DNA of 64,000 bases, from assembly GCA_900315315.1 (NCBI GenBank), contig OMYT01000025.1:1-64000 (forward strand), read 5' to 3'. Made by a program: the position numbers and the translations under genes. This document shows positions 41,586-50,836 of this stretch, piece by piece; position 1 is the stretch's first letter; each line of letters starts with the position of its first letter. The notes under the pieces were generated by a model. That model saw only the letters and a program-made list of their open reading frames with translations, ran no database searches and was not told the DNA's origin. The stretch comes from an uncultured Eubacteriales bacterium (GTDB lineage Bacteria > Bacillota > Clostridia > Christensenellales > Aristaeellaceae).

Positions 41586-43610
41586 ATGATCTTTTTACAA
41601 GAAAACAATGCCTTGATCGCCAGGCACAACGGCGAGACGCTGCGGATCGAACCCTGGGGGCCGGATGCCCTCCGGGTTCGTGCTTATATGTATGAAAATA
41701 CTTCCTCCCATGACTGGGCGCTGACGGAAACCCCGAAAACGACAAAATGCACTGTCACGATCGGCGAGGAAGACTATTGGGTCGGCGATGGCACGATTTC
41801 GAAGACGCCCTGCGCGGAGATTGTGAACGGCCGGATCTGCGCGACGGTAAACTTTGCCGGGGTTATCAGCTTCTACCGGGACGGCAGCCTGATCCTGCGA
41901 GAGTATTTCCGTTTCTACGGCGGCACGCTGGCACAGACCAGCCGCTGCCTGAAAATCGTCAACCGGGAATGGAAGGGCATCATCGGCGCCGGGGAATATC
42001 AGCTGACCGTGCGTTTTGACGCCAATGAAGGCGAGAAGATCTACGGGATGGGGCAGTATCAGCAGCCGTACCTGAACCTGAAGGGTACGATGCTGGAACT
42101 GGCCCAACGCAACAGCCAGATTTCCGTGCCCTTCATGATTTCCTCCCTGGGTTACGGCTTCCTGTGGAACAATCCGGCCGTCGGCCGGGTGACCTTTGCC
42201 GCCAACCAGACGGAATGGATTGCACGGGCAACGAAGCAGATGGACTACTGGATCACCGCGGGGGACAACCCGAAGGATATCCTCACGAGGTATACTGCCG
42301 TGACCGGACATGCACCCTTGTTCCCGGAGAGCCTGATGGGCCTGTGGCAGTGCAAGCTGCGTTACCGCACCCAGGACGAAGTTCTGACGGTTGCCCGGCA
42401 GTATCAGCAGGAAGGCATCAAAATCGATCAGATCGTGATCGACTTCTTCCACTGGACCGTGCAGGGTGACTGGAAGTTTGACAAAACCTACTGGCCGGAT
42501 CCGAAGGCCATGATCGATGAACTCCATTCGATGGGTATTCGGGTGATTGTTTCCGTCTGGCCCAGCGTGGACCGCCGCAGCGAGAACTTTGCCCCGATGA
42601 CGGAGCGCGGCCTTCTCATCCGCACAGAGCGCGGAGCCGCCCAGACCTACGACTATCAGGGTGACTGCGTGGAGATCGATCCTTTCAATCCGGAAACCCG
42701 CAAATACATCTGGGAAGTCTGCAAGCGCAACTACGCAGACCTGGGTATCGACGGCTTCTGGCTGGACAACTCCGAACCGGACTATGGGGTTTATGATTTC
42801 GAGAATTACCGCTACTGCGAGGGCTCCGCGCTGACCTGCAGCAACCTGTATCCCCAGATGTTCTCCCGGGCCTTCTTTGAACCCATGAGCGAGGGAAAGA
42901 AGGAAACCCCGGTGAATCTGCTGCGCTGCGGCTGGGCCGGGAGCCAGAAATACGGTAACGTGATCTGGTCCGGTGATGTTCCCAGCACCTTCGAAGCCTT
43001 CCGGGAGCAGCTGCGGGCCGGCCTGAACATCGGCCTTGCCGGCATTCCCTGGTGGACTACGGACATCGGCGGCTTCATGACCGACGATGTAAATGATCCG
43101 GACTTCCGGCAGCTCCTGATCCGCTGGTACCAGTTCGCAGTATACTCCGCCGTGCTGCGGATGCACGGGGATCGTGGCCCCTACAACATTCCGCCGCTGG
43201 ACGACCGGGACTGGGGCGGCGGATACCTGCACACCGGCCAGCCGAACGAGCTCTGGAGCTACGGGGAAGAAAACTACCGTATTATGCGGAAGTACTATGA
43301 CATCCGCATTGCCATGCACGACTATGTCAAAGATCTGTATAAAGACGCGCATGAAACCGGCGCACCCCTGATCCGCACCATGTTCTTCGAGTTCCCGCAG
43401 GATGAAAAGTGCTGGGATCTGCAGGACCAGTATATGTTCGGCACAAAGTATCTGGTCGCTCCCATCCTGTACCTGAACCAGTATGAAAGGGAAGTCTACC
43501 TGCCGGAAGGCAAATGGAAGAACGTGAACAGCGGTGAAATCCTGGCAGGCGGACAGTCCATTACCGTTAAGGCACCGATCGACGAAATCCCGGTGTTTGA
43601 AAAACTCTGA
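41586..43610 (+). CDS. GH31 alpha-glucosidase/alpha-xylosidase
   Basis: A 674-residue glycoside hydrolase family 31 enzyme. The nucleophile motif is GFWLDNSEPDYG, the acid/base lies in IWSGDVPSTFEAFREQLRAG, and the N-terminal beta-sandwich and GLWQCKLRYRTQDEVL entry to the barrel are typical. The WLDNSEPD form and the DFFHWTVQGDWKFD region are closest, by memory, to the alpha-xylosidase and related alpha-glucosidase branch. No signal peptide, so it acts on imported oligosaccharides. AAGGAG lies eight bases before ATG 41586. It follows glgB by 64 bases. Confidence 0.93.
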   Translation: MIFLQENNALIARHNGETLRIEPWGPDALRVRAYMYENTSSHDWALTETPKTTKCTVTIGEEDYWVGDGTISKTPCAEIVNGRICATVNFAGVISFYRDGSLILREYFRFYGGTLAQTSRCLKIVNREWKGIIGAGEYQLTVRFDANEGEKIYGMGQYQQPYLNLKGTMLELAQRNSQISVPFMISSLGYGFLWNNPAVGRVTFAANQTEWIARATKQMDYWITAGDNPKDILTRYTAVTGHAPLFPESLMGLWQCKLRYRTQDEVLTVARQYQQEGIKIDQIVIDFFHWTVQGDWKFDKTYWPDPKAMIDELHSMGIRVIVSVWPSVDRRSENFAPMTERGLLIRTERGAAQTYDYQGDCVEIDPFNPETRKYIWEVCKRNYADLGIDGFWLDNSEPDYGVYDFENYRYCEGSALTCSNLYPQMFSRAFFEPMSEGKKETPVNLLRCGWAGSQKYGNVIWSGDVPSTFEAFREQLRAGLNIGLAGIPWWTTDIGGFMTDDVNDPDFRQLLIRWYQFAVYSAVLRMHGDRGPYNIPPLDDRDWGGGYLHTGQPNELWSYGEENYRIMRKYYDIRIAMHDYVKDLYKDAHETGAPLIRTMFFEFPQDEKCWDLQDQYMFGTKYLVAPILYLNQYEREVYLPEGKWKNVNSGEILAGGQSITVKAPIDEIPVFEKL

Positions 43611-43633
43611 ACAACTGAAAGCCCCGATAATCG

Positions 43634-43656
43634 CAGCCCGGTGATATACCGGGCTG
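43634..43656 (+). terminator. Hairpin after the GH31 gene
   Basis: Perfect nine-base arms CAGCCCGGT and ACCGGGCTG with loop GATAT. Downstream T content is low (GTATGTTAT), so termination may be inefficient. Confidence 0.6.
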
Positions 43657-43789
43657 TATGTTATCAATGCGTTTCATAAATCAATCTCATATGTTTTTTC
43701 AATTCCTTTGGAACCTTTTTCCCCGGCCGGCGTCTGACAGAGTGACCGGAGCAAAACCGGATCACAGAAAGAGACCGGAGGATAAGACA

Positions 43790-44230
43790 ATGACAGTTAT
43801 GAGCAATATTGAAGCAAAGAATGCAAAGAAAGAAAAGACTTTCGAAAGATTCCACAAAATAACAATTAACGGACTCCTTTGGGTGATTCCGGTTATGCTG
43901 GTGCTGACGGCGGCCAGGAATCTCGACTGGGGATATCAGGACGGTATCGGGGGATATCCTCTGGTAATCATCTCCTCTATTATCCTGTTTGCTTCCGCGA
44001 TTCTGCTGGTCAAAGCCAGATTCGACCTGAAGAAAATGAGGATCCTCGGCGTAAAGGAACTCCTGATCGCCGGCCTCGCGGTGGCAGTTGCCTTCTTCAT
44101 GGACTGGCGAATTGATTATGAATACGGCTCCATGGTAGAGCATTCGTTCATGTATCCGCTGCTGGCTGCCTTCTGGAGTATCTACTTCTACCGCTACTAT
44201 ATGACGTTCAGCGATAAGTTGACAAACTGA
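43790..44230 (+). CDS. Four-helix membrane protein, paralogue 1
   Basis: A 146-residue protein with four membrane segments (about 25-42, 52-72, 85-103, 115-135) and a cytoplasmic N-terminus. I do not recognise a family. The central segment VKARFDLKKMRILGVKELLIAGL is nearly repeated in the next gene, as is the closing YRYYM. GGAGG precedes ATG 43790 by eight bases. The two genes lie 69 bases apart, and the DNA before each shares CAGAGTGACC, so the duplication included the upstream region. Confidence 0.7.
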   Translation: MTVMSNIEAKNAKKEKTFERFHKITINGLLWVIPVMLVLTAARNLDWGYQDGIGGYPLVIISSIILFASAILLVKARFDLKKMRILGVKELLIAGLAVAVAFFMDWRIDYEYGSMVEHSFMYPLLAAFWSIYFYRYYMTFSDKLTN

Positions 44231-44299
44231 ATGGTATTTTTTTCGCAAACATGCGTCATACAGAGTGACCAGGGAAGAAAAAACACGGAGGGAAAGACG

Positions 44300-44737
44300 A
44301 TGAACGGGAAGAGCGCAAAGACCTTTGATTTTTTCCACAAGATGATGATCTATTTTGCCCTGTGGGTATTTGCCGGAATGCTGGCCTTTATGGCCTTAAG
44401 GAACATTGTGTACGCGAAAATGAACGATTCGACGAACGAGTTCATTATCGAACTGCTGATCCAGCTGATTCTGCTGGGAAGCGCAGTACTGCTGATCGCA
44501 GCCAGGTTCGACCTGAAGAACGGAAGTATCAGTGGAGCAAAGAAGATCCTGATCGCCGGACTGATGGCAACCCTGGTATTCATCATTGAACTGATGACTG
44601 TGGATGTACTCGGCGGGTTTGTGGAGATCAACTTCTTCTATCCGCTGCTGGCGATGGCGCTGAGCATCAGCACGTACAGGTATTACATGATGAACATGGA
44701 GAAGTTAACAATGTGTGAGCAAAAGTGTGCAGCCTGA
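44300..44737 (+). CDS. Four-helix membrane protein, paralogue 2
   Basis: A 145-residue paralogue of the preceding gene with the same four membrane segments; shared positions include ARFDLKN, GAKKILIAGL and STYRYYMMNM. CGGAGGG supports ATG 44300. It ends in a short Cys-containing tail (CEQKCAA) not found in paralogue 1. Function unknown. Confidence 0.7.
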   Translation: MNGKSAKTFDFFHKMMIYFALWVFAGMLAFMALRNIVYAKMNDSTNEFIIELLIQLILLGSAVLLIAARFDLKNGSISGAKKILIAGLMATLVFIIELMTVDVLGGFVEINFFYPLLAMALSISTYRYYMMNMEKLTMCEQKCAA

Positions 44738-44789
44738 AATGAACCGCGAAAAATGTCTGAAATGGGCTGAAAAAACCGCAAAATAAGGA

Positions 44790-44826
44790 TTTACAAGCGT
44801 CCGGAAGTATGCTATACTTCCGGACG
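44790..44826 (+). promoter_or_regulatory. Promoter of the rimP-nusA-infB operon overlapped by a 13-bp palindrome
   Basis: TTTACA (44790-44795), 17 bases, TATACT (44813-44818). A perfect inverted repeat covers the spacer and the -10 element: CGTCCGGAAGTAT (44798-44810) and ATACTTCCGGACG (44814-44826), loop GCT. It could be a repressor site. Confidence 0.75.
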
Positions 44827-45018
44827 TATGGTTTGCCATACGATTAAAGCGGCGCAACGCCTTGAAAGAAGGGTTTAACGTAAGGAACGGAAACAGCCTG
44901 AAGGCCTTCGGGACCGGCAAGGGGGAATACCATCCCCGGAAGCGGTCGGACGTCGGCTGATGGAGGCTATGTTTTCCGCTCTTTTTCATTGCCCGAAAAG
45001 CGTTGGGAAAGGGGAAAG
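44825..45018 (+). ncRNA. Structured 5' leader of the rimP operon
   Basis: The expected transcript begins with the hairpin CGTATGG-TTTG-CCATACG (44825-44842). Further pairings: GGGGA with TCCCC and GACCG with CGGTC (about 44910-44950), then a short T-rich stretch CTCTTTTTC (about 44981) near the rimP RBS. Long leaders before rimP/nusA are common and often autoregulated by the operon's products; no named family is recognised. Confidence 0.5.
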
Positions 45019-45501
45019 ATGGCAAGAGCAGAATCGCTGGCCGGACTTGAGGCAAAATGCCTGAAAGCGGCTGAAAAGATGGGCTTTGAGTTGGTGGATG
45101 TCTGCATCGATCAAGAGCCTACGGGCAAGTATCTGCGGATCTACATCGACAAGCCGGAAGGCGTTTCCCTGGACGACTGCGAGGCGTTTCACAAGACAGT
45201 TCGCCCCTGGGCGGAATCAGTTGACTATGACTTCATGGAGGTGTCTTCGCCCGGGCTGGACAGGCCCCTGAAGAAAGACAGGGACTTTGAACGGAATCTC
45301 GGATGCGAGATCGAGATCAAACTGTTCAAGCCGATGGACGGGACGAAGATCATCACCGGGGTACTTGCCGGGCTTCAGGACGGAATGATCCTGATCGACA
45401 CGGCGGAGGGCCGGAAGGAAGTGGCCAGAAAGGCGGCCGCACTGGTGAAACCGGTGGTGGATATGGAAGGTATTGAAGAAGTGGATTTAGGGGAAGAGTA
45501 A
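45019..45501 (+). CDS. rimP: Ribosome maturation factor RimP
   Basis: A 160-residue RimP, the normal size. N-terminal domain GFELVDVCI and LRIYIDKPEGVSLDDCEAFH, then the EVSSPGLDRPLKKDRDFERN signature and the C-terminal Sm-like barrel (GTKIITGVLAGLQDG). It assists 30S maturation. GGGAAAGGGG precedes ATG 45019. First gene of the translation operon. Confidence 0.95.
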   Translation: MARAESLAGLEAKCLKAAEKMGFELVDVCIDQEPTGKYLRIYIDKPEGVSLDDCEAFHKTVRPWAESVDYDFMEVSSPGLDRPLKKDRDFERNLGCEIEIKLFKPMDGTKIITGVLAGLQDGMILIDTAEGRKEVARKAAALVKPVVDMEGIEEVDLGEE

Positions 45502-45516
45502 ATGAAAAACGCTGCG

Positions 45517-45553
45517 GCGGGGAGATCCCTCGACTGCGCTCGGGATGACAAAA
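45517..45553 (+). repeat. Dispersed short palindromic repeat of the CTCGGGATGACA type (copy 1)
   Basis: GGAGATCCCTCGACTGCGCT followed by CGGGATGACA. This element is scattered through many unrelated bacterial genomes, where its reverse reads as the false peptide CHPERSRGIS. Here it separates rimP from nusA. A related copy lies at 51818. Confidence 0.8.
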
Positions 45554-45571
45554 AGAGAAAGGAAAACGAAC

Positions 45572-46759
45572 ATGAAATCCGAAGTAATCGACGCCATCAA
45601 AATGCTGGCCAAAGAAAAGGAAATCAACGAAGAGACACTGTTCAAGACCATTGAGGAGGCTCTCAAGGCCGCTTACAAAAAGAATCTGCCCAAGGGCGAG
45701 ATGGCGCCGAACAATCTGGACGTGACCGTCAACCGGCAGGACGGCACCATTTCCGTTTATGCCCGGAAACTGATTCTGGAAGACGAGGATATCGAAGATC
45801 CGACGAACCAGATTTCCCTGAAGGACGCCCAGAAGATCAACCCCAACTATCAGATGGGCGATATCGCCGAAGTGGATGTGACCCCCAGCGGTTTCCTGCG
45901 GGTGGCAGCCCAGACGGCAAAGCAGGTCATTATCCAGCACATTCGTGAGGCGGAGCGCGGCAAGATCTACGATGAGTACATCGAGAAGGAAAACGAGATC
46001 ATGACCGGTATCGTCGAGCGGATTGAACCCAAGGCTGTGTATGTTGACCTGGGCCGGACCGAAGGCGTGCTGGACCGGGACGAAATGATCCCCGGCGAAG
46101 TGCTGCACGATGAAGACCACATCAAGGTCTACATTCTGGAGGTTCACAAGACCAGCCAGAATGCCGGTTATACACCCCAGGTTTACGTCAGCCGGATCCA
46201 TCCGAACCTGGTCAAGCGCCTGTTTGAGATGGAAGTGCCGGAGATCGCCGGCGGCATCGTGACGATCAAGAACATCGCCCGCGAAGCCGGCAGCCGCACG
46301 AAGATCGCGGTGCATTCCTCCGATGTGATGATCGATCCCGTCGGCGCCTGCGTCGGACAGCGGGGCGGCCGCGTGGACCGCGTCGTGACCGAACTGAAGG
46401 GCGAGAAGATCGACATCATCAAGTGGTCCAGCAATCCGGCCGAGTTCGTAGCCAACGCGCTGAACCCAGCGCACGTGCTGAGCGTATATCAGGCCCGGGA
46501 TGAGAAAGCTTTCCGCGTAATCGTGCCTGATAACCAGCTGAGCCTGGCCATCGGCAAGGAAGGGCAGAACGCCAGACTGGCCGCGAAGCTGACCGGCTGG
46601 AAGATCGACATTAAGAGCCAGAGCCAGGCGGCCGAGATGGACGACATGGTGGACGAGAACGGCGAGATGACCGAGTATGTGCAGGTCGAGACGCCGACAT
46701 ATGACAGCTTCACGATGGACTTTGATGCAAGCCTGAGCGGGGATGACGACACTATGTGA
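45572..46759 (+). CDS. nusA: Transcription termination/antitermination factor NusA
   Basis: A 395-residue NusA. N-terminal RNA-polymerase-binding domain (1-125), S1 domain (about 130-200, [20 protein letters not shown]), KH1 ([18 protein letters not shown]) and KH2 ([19 protein letters not shown]). The length fits Gram-positive NusA without the C-terminal acidic repeats of E. coli. ATG 45572 follows AAAGGAAAA; the in-frame ATG at 45545 belongs to the dispersed repeat. The protein modulates pausing, termination and leader-RNA folding. Confidence 0.97.
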   Translation: MKSEVIDAIKMLAKEKEINEETLFKTIEEALKAAYKKNLPKGEMAPNNLDVTVNRQDGTISVYARKLILEDEDIEDPTNQISLKDAQKINPNYQMGDIAEVDVTPSGFLRVAAQTAKQVIIQHIREAERGKIYDEYIEKENEIMTGIVERIEPKAVYVDLGRTEGVLDRDEMIPGEVLHDEDHIKVYILEVHKTSQNAGYTPQVYVSRIHPNLVKRLFEMEVPEIAGGIVTIKNIAREAGSRTKIAVHSSDVMIDPVGACVGQRGGRVDRVVTELKGEKIDIIKWSSNPAEFVANALNPAHVLSVYQARDEKAFRVIVPDNQLSLAIGKEGQNARLAAKLTGWKIDIKSQSQAAEMDDMVDENGEMTEYVQVETPTYDSFTMDFDASLSGDDDTM

Positions 46760-46762
46760 TTA

Positions 46763-46797
46763 GGGGGCTTTCCGATCGCCCCCTAAGACCCCTTCGG
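46763..46797 (+). repeat. Intergenic repeat, short form (copy 8)
   Basis: GGGGGCTTTCCGATCGCCCC followed by CCCCTTCGG, between nusA and ylxR inside the operon. Confidence 0.85.
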
Positions 46798-46803
46798 GGA
46801 AGG

Positions 46804-46915
46804 GATTTCGCGCCTGCGGGCGCGACCAGGGCTTTCCGAGTGCCCAGGGCTGCCGCCCGTTCCTTACTGAAAACGGGCACACCGGCCCGTTTTCCGGGCG
46901 TGCGGAACCCCTGGA
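46804..46915 (+). repeat. Intergenic repeat, long form (copy 9) with CGCGCC hairpin module
   Basis: A leading hairpin module (CGCGCCTGCGGGCGCGACCA) joins GGGCTTTCCG and GGGCTGCCGCCCGTTC. The inner stem has a third sequence: AAAACGGGC (46870-46878) and GCCCGTTTT (46885-46893), loop ACACCG. The CGCGCC module recurs at 53700. Confidence 0.8.
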
Positions 46916-46963
46916 CCATTGTCTTGTTAGGGGTTTGGGTTGAGAAAAAGAGAGGATAATACT

Positions 46964-47272
46964 TTGAAGCCAAGGAAGATTCCAATGCGGATGTGCGTCG
47001 GGTGCAGGGAGATGAAGGAGAAGCGGGAGCTGATCCGGATTGTCCGGACGCCGGAGGGAGAGACATTGATCGATCCCGGCGGGAAGAAGTCCGGACGGGG
47101 GGCCTATGTGTGCCGGAATCCCGAATGCCTGAAACGCGCGATCAAGCAGAAACAGCTGGAACGCCAGCTGCAGGTAAGCCTGACCGAAGAGGTGAGCCAG
47201 GCGCTGATTGCGGAAATGAACCGGCTGTCAGAGATGAAACTGCCTGAAGCTGAAGGAGAACCCGGGACGTGA
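46964..47272 (+). CDS. ylxR: YlxR (DUF448) RNA-binding protein
   Basis: A 102-residue protein with the family block IPMRMCVGCREMKEKRELIR and GGKKSGRGAYVC, followed by CLKRAIKQKQLER. YlxR/RnpM proteins bind RNA (RnpM binds RNase P RNA in Bacillus). Start: the TTG at 46964 has AGAGG eight bases upstream and gives the usual family N-terminus; a TTG at 46940 lies in repeat-flanking DNA. Overlaps the next gene by four bases. Confidence 0.9.
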   Translation: MKPRKIPMRMCVGCREMKEKRELIRIVRTPEGETLIDPGGKKSGRGAYVCRNPECLKRAIKQKQLERQLQVSLTEEVSQALIAEMNRLSEMKLPEAEGEPGT

Positions 47273-47562
47273 ACGAGCAGAGAGCAAAGGGAATGCTCGG
47301 GCTGGCCGTCAGGGCCCGGGAAGCCTGCTTCGGGGACGACACATGCACCAGGCTGATCGAATCCGGGAAATGCGGGATGATCCTGCTGGACGGGGAAACC
47401 GGGGCGAACACCCGGAAAAAGTATCAGGAACTGTGTGAACGGACCAGCGTTCCACTGGTCGTCCTGCCTCAGGGACTGATGGGGGAAGCGACCGGAAGAA
47501 CCAATAAGGTGGCGGCGCTGCGGAAAGGCGCCTTTGCCGAACAGATGAAAGCCTGCCTGTAA
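47269..47562 (+). CDS. YlxQ/L7Ae-like ribosomal protein
   Basis: A 97-residue L7Ae/L30e/S12e/Gadd45 family protein (GMLGLAVRAREACFGDD, then GMILLDGETGANTRKK and CERTSVPLVVLPQ). Such proteins bind kink-turn RNA. GTG start at 47269 overlaps the ylxR stop (GTGA), with a GGAG upstream. Standard place between ylxR and infB in Bacillota. Confidence 0.9.
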   Translation: MNEQRAKGMLGLAVRAREACFGDDTCTRLIESGKCGMILLDGETGANTRKKYQELCERTSVPLVVLPQGLMGEATGRTNKVAALRKGAFAEQMKACL

Positions 47563-47622
47563 CAGGGCGGGAGATCATAAATCAGATTTTATAAGCCGTA
47601 AAGGCGGGGGGACAAACGTCGA

Positions 47623-50454
47623 ATGGCGACAATGAACTTGAAAGATGCCACAAAAGTACTGGTGGAGGAATCCTCGGAGATCCTGGCCGAAGCAACCAGG
47701 ATCAGGAAGGAAGCGGATTTCCTGTATGACGCGCTGAAGCGGCTGGACGCCGAGATGAATCAGCAGCGCGAAGAGGAGGCCGCGCGCCGCAGGCAGCAGG
47801 AGCAGCAGAAGGTCCAGTCTGCCCATACGAAGGCATTCACCATGCTGGATGACGATGAAAAGCAGATGCTGGAAGAGGCGAACCGCCAGAACGCCGAAGC
47901 ATCCGCGCCTGCGGAAGTCGAGAAGGCGCCTGAAAAGAAGCGGAAGAAGGCTGAGGAAACCGAAGCCGCCGAAACCGCAGAAGCTGCGCCTGCCGAGGAG
48001 AAGAAGGAAAAAGCTCCCGCGGCGAAAAAGCCTGCTGAACCCGCCGAGGAAAAGAAACCTTCCAAACCGGCAGAGCCGAAGAAACCGGCGATCGGCCAGA
48101 TCATCAGCCGTCCGGGAGATACGCCTGCGGCAAAACCTGCAACAAAGCCCGCACAGCCCGGTCAGCCTGTCCGGAGCCTGTACGGCCGTCAGCCGGGACA
48201 GCAGGGACAGCAGGGACAGGGCGGATCTTACGGCCGTCCGGCCGGTCAGGGCCCATACGGCCGCCAGCCGGGACAGCAGGGACAGGGCGGACCTTACGGT
48301 CGTCCGGCCGGTCAGGGTCCCTATGGCCGTCCGGCAGGACAGCAGGGTCAGGGCGGACCTTACGGACGTCCGGCGGGCCAGCAGGGCGGATACGGTCGCC
48401 CGGCAGGGCAGCAGGGACAGGGTGGTAACCGGTCCCAGGGCGGACCCCGCCAGGGCATGGGCGGACGCCGGCAGGCGCCTGAACTGGCCGTGCCGATGGA
48501 GAAGGAAAGAGTTTCCAACTACGACCCGAACAAGAAGAACTATGTCCGCCAGCATGATCCGGAGAACCAGCCGCGCAACAAGAAGCAGCAGGCAAACCGG
48601 AACAACCGGTTCAACGGATATGACGACGAGCCGATCCGCGGCGGCAAGCGCGCGCGCTCCAAGAAACCCAGCGCCCAGCAGATGATGGCGCCGATCAAGA
48701 TAGAGACAGCCTATATGGCTGGCGATACGATCACAGTGCGTGATCTGACTGAAAAGATCGGTAAGCCTGCGGGTGAAATTATCAAGAAGCTGTTCCTGCT
48801 GGGGAACATGGCTACGATCAACAGCGAAATCGACTTCGATACCGCTCAGTTGGTCTGCTCCGATTTTGAGATTACCCTCGAAAAGAAGCAGGAACAGAGC
48901 GCAGAAGCTGCTTTGGTGGCTGAGGACTTTGAGGACGAGGAAGAGAACCTCGAGACCCGTCCTCCGGTCGTAACCATCATGGGTCACGTCGACCACGGCA
49001 AGACGAGCCTGCTGGACTACATCCGGAAGAGCCGGGTGACCGCGGGCGAAGCCGGCGGCATCACGCAGCATATCGGCGCCTACACGGTGGACGTGGACGG
49101 ACGGAAGATCACCTTCCTCGATACTCCCGGCCACGAAGCCTTCACGGCGATGCGCGCCCGCGGAACGCAGGCAACGGATATCGCTGTACTGGTAGTTGCG
49201 GCGGACGACTCCGTCATGCCGCAGACGGTTGAATCCATCAACCATGCCAAGGCGGCCGAAGTGCCGGTGATCGTGGCGATCAACAAGATGGACAAGCCGG
49301 ACGCGAATCCCGAGAAGGTCAAGCAGGACCTGACCCAGTACGGGCTGGTGTGCGAAGACTGGGGCGGCGAGACGATCTGCGTGCCCGTTTCCGCGCATAC
49401 CGGTATGGGCGTCAACGAGCTGCTTGAAATGATCCTGCTGCAGGCGGACATGCTGCAGCTGAAGGCAAACCCGAACCGCCTGGGCCGCGGCGTCATCATC
49501 GAAGCGAAGCTGGACAAAGCACGGGGTCCGCTGGCGACCGTACTGCTGCAGAACGGTACGCTGCATGTGGGTGACAGCATCATTGCGGGCCTTGCTTCCG
49601 GTAAGGTGCGCGCACTGATCAATGATAAGGGCGAACGCGTGAGCGAAGCCGGCCCATCCATGCCTGTGGAGATCATGGGTTTTGACGATGTGCCGAGCGC
49701 CGGCGATGAAATGATCGCCGTGGGCGACGATCACCTGAGCCGTCAGGTGGCAGACGAGCGCCGCGAGAAGATCAAGGCCAGCCGCGAAGCCACGATGGCC
49801 AAGATGAGCATGGAGAACCTGTTCTCTTCCATTGAGGCGGGCAAGGTGACCACATTGAACCTGATCATCAAGGCGGACGTGCAGGGCTCCGTGGAAGCGG
49901 TCAAGCAGGCCATGGAGAAACTCAGCAACGACGAAGTCAAGATCCGTGTGCTGCACAGCGCTGCCGGCGCCATCACCAAGGACGATGTGAACCTGGCTTC
50001 CGCGTTCAATGCAATCATCATCGGCTTCAATATCCGGCCGGACGCTTCCGCCCGGGAGGCCGCGGAAAAGAACAAGGTCGATGTACGGCTTTATACCGTT
50101 ATCTATAAGGCTATCGAGGATATGGAACTGGCTATGAAGGGTATGCTGGAACCGGAGTACCGCGAGGTGCTGCTGGGCCACGCAGAGGTCCGGAATGTGT
50201 TCAAGATTACCGGTTCCGGTATCATTGCCGGCTGCTATGTCACGGACGGCAAGGTGCAGCGCAACGCGAACGTGCGGCTGCTGCGTGACAACGTGGTTGT
50301 GTTTGAAGGCAAGCTGAGCAGTCTGCGGCATCTGAAGGATGACGTGAAGGAAATGGCAGCCGGGTATGAGTGCGGTATGAGTCTGGAAGGACATAATGAT
50401 ATTAAAGAGGGCGATGTAGTAGAGTGCTACATCATGGAAGAGATACCGAGATAA
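47623..50454 (+). CDS. infB: Translation initiation factor IF-2
   Basis: A 943-residue IF-2. After the N-terminal domain a long low-complexity linker follows: Ala/Glu/Lys-rich (about 95-165), then a Gly/Gln/Arg/Pro repeat region (about 185-285) with units like [13 protein letters not shown] repeated six to eight times. IF2N (about 365-415), G domain ([11 protein letters not shown] at about 452, [15 protein letters not shown]), domains II, III and IV are complete. It brings fMet-tRNA to the 30S subunit. It lies 60 bases after the L7Ae-like gene. Confidence 0.98.
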   Translation: MATMNLKDATKVLVEESSEILAEATRIRKEADFLYDALKRLDAEMNQQREEEAARRRQQEQQKVQSAHTKAFTMLDDDEKQMLEEANRQNAEASAPAEVEKAPEKKRKKAEETEAAETAEAAPAEEKKEKAPAAKKPAEPAEEKKPSKPAEPKKPAIGQIISRPGDTPAAKPATKPAQPGQPVRSLYGRQPGQQGQQGQGGSYGRPAGQGPYGRQPGQQGQGGPYGRPAGQGPYGRPAGQQGQGGPYGRPAGQQGGYGRPAGQQGQGGNRSQGGPRQGMGGRRQAPELAVPMEKERVSNYDPNKKNYVRQHDPENQPRNKKQQANRNNRFNGYDDEPIRGGKRARSKKPSAQQMMAPIKIETAYMAGDTITVRDLTEKIGKPAGEIIKKLFLLGNMATINSEIDFDTAQLVCSDFEITLEKKQEQSAEAALVAEDFEDEEENLETRPPVVTIMGHVDHGKTSLLDYIRKSRVTAGEAGGITQHIGAYTVDVDGRKITFLDTPGHEAFTAMRARGTQATDIAVLVVAADDSVMPQTVESINHAKAAEVPVIVAINKMDKPDANPEKVKQDLTQYGLVCEDWGGETICVPVSAHTGMGVNELLEMILLQADMLQLKANPNRLGRGVIIEAKLDKARGPLATVLLQNGTLHVGDSIIAGLASGKVRALINDKGERVSEAGPSMPVEIMGFDDVPSAGDEMIAVGDDHLSRQVADERREKIKASREATMAKMSMENLFSSIEAGKVTTLNLIIKADVQGSVEAVKQAMEKLSNDEVKIRVLHSAAGAITKDDVNLASAFNAIIIGFNIRPDASAREAAEKNKVDVRLYTVIYKAIEDMELAMKGMLEPEYREVLLGHAEVRNVFKITGSGIIAGCYVTDGKVQRNANVRLLRDNVVVFEGKLSSLRHLKDDVKEMAAGYECGMSLEGHNDIKEGDVVECYIMEEIPR

Positions 50455-50455
50455 T

Positions 50456-50836
50456 ATGAGTTATCAGAGAATTGACAGGATTTCGGAAGAGGTTCGGCGG
50501 GAAGTGGATGCTATTATCCGCGATGAACTCAGTGATCCGCGGATCAGCGGGACCTTTTCCGTGACGCGCGCCGAAGTGACCGGTGATCTGCGGTACGCAA
50601 AGATCTACATCAGCGTGCTTGAGGATGACAAGCGGGATGCACTGATGGCGGCGCTGAAGAACGCCAAGGGCTTTATCCGCCGCTCTCTCGGCAAGCGGAT
50701 GATCATCCGGTATACACCGGAGCTGATCTTTGTGTGCGATAAGAACATCGAATACGGTGTCCATATTGCCAAAGTGCTGGCGGAGACCCTTGGAACGGAG
50801 GAGCGCACCGATGACCGCGATGAGCAGGAACCCTGA
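50456..50836 (+). CDS. rbfA: Ribosome-binding factor A
   Basis: A 126-residue KH-fold protein: RIDRISEEVRREVDAIIRDE, DPRISGTFSVTRAEVTGDL, AKIYISVL and IIRYTPELIF. It helps 16S processing and cold adaptation. One base after the infB stop codon. Its 3' end overlaps nrnA by 26 bases. Confidence 0.96.
   Translation: MSYQRIDRISEEVRREVDAIIRDELSDPRISGTFSVTRAEVTGDLRYAKIYISVLEDDKRDALMAALKNAKGFIRRSLGKRMIIRYTPELIFVCDKNIEYGVHIAKVLAETLGTEERTDDRDEQEP

Noticed and set aside
45353-46474. Minus-strand frame containing CHPERSRGIS opposite nusA
   Set aside because: The peptide is the well-known false translation of a dispersed DNA repeat.
48180-48460. CRISPR-like regular repeats in infB
   Set aside because: They are in-frame Gly/Gln/Arg/Pro codon repeats of the IF-2 linker with no spacers.
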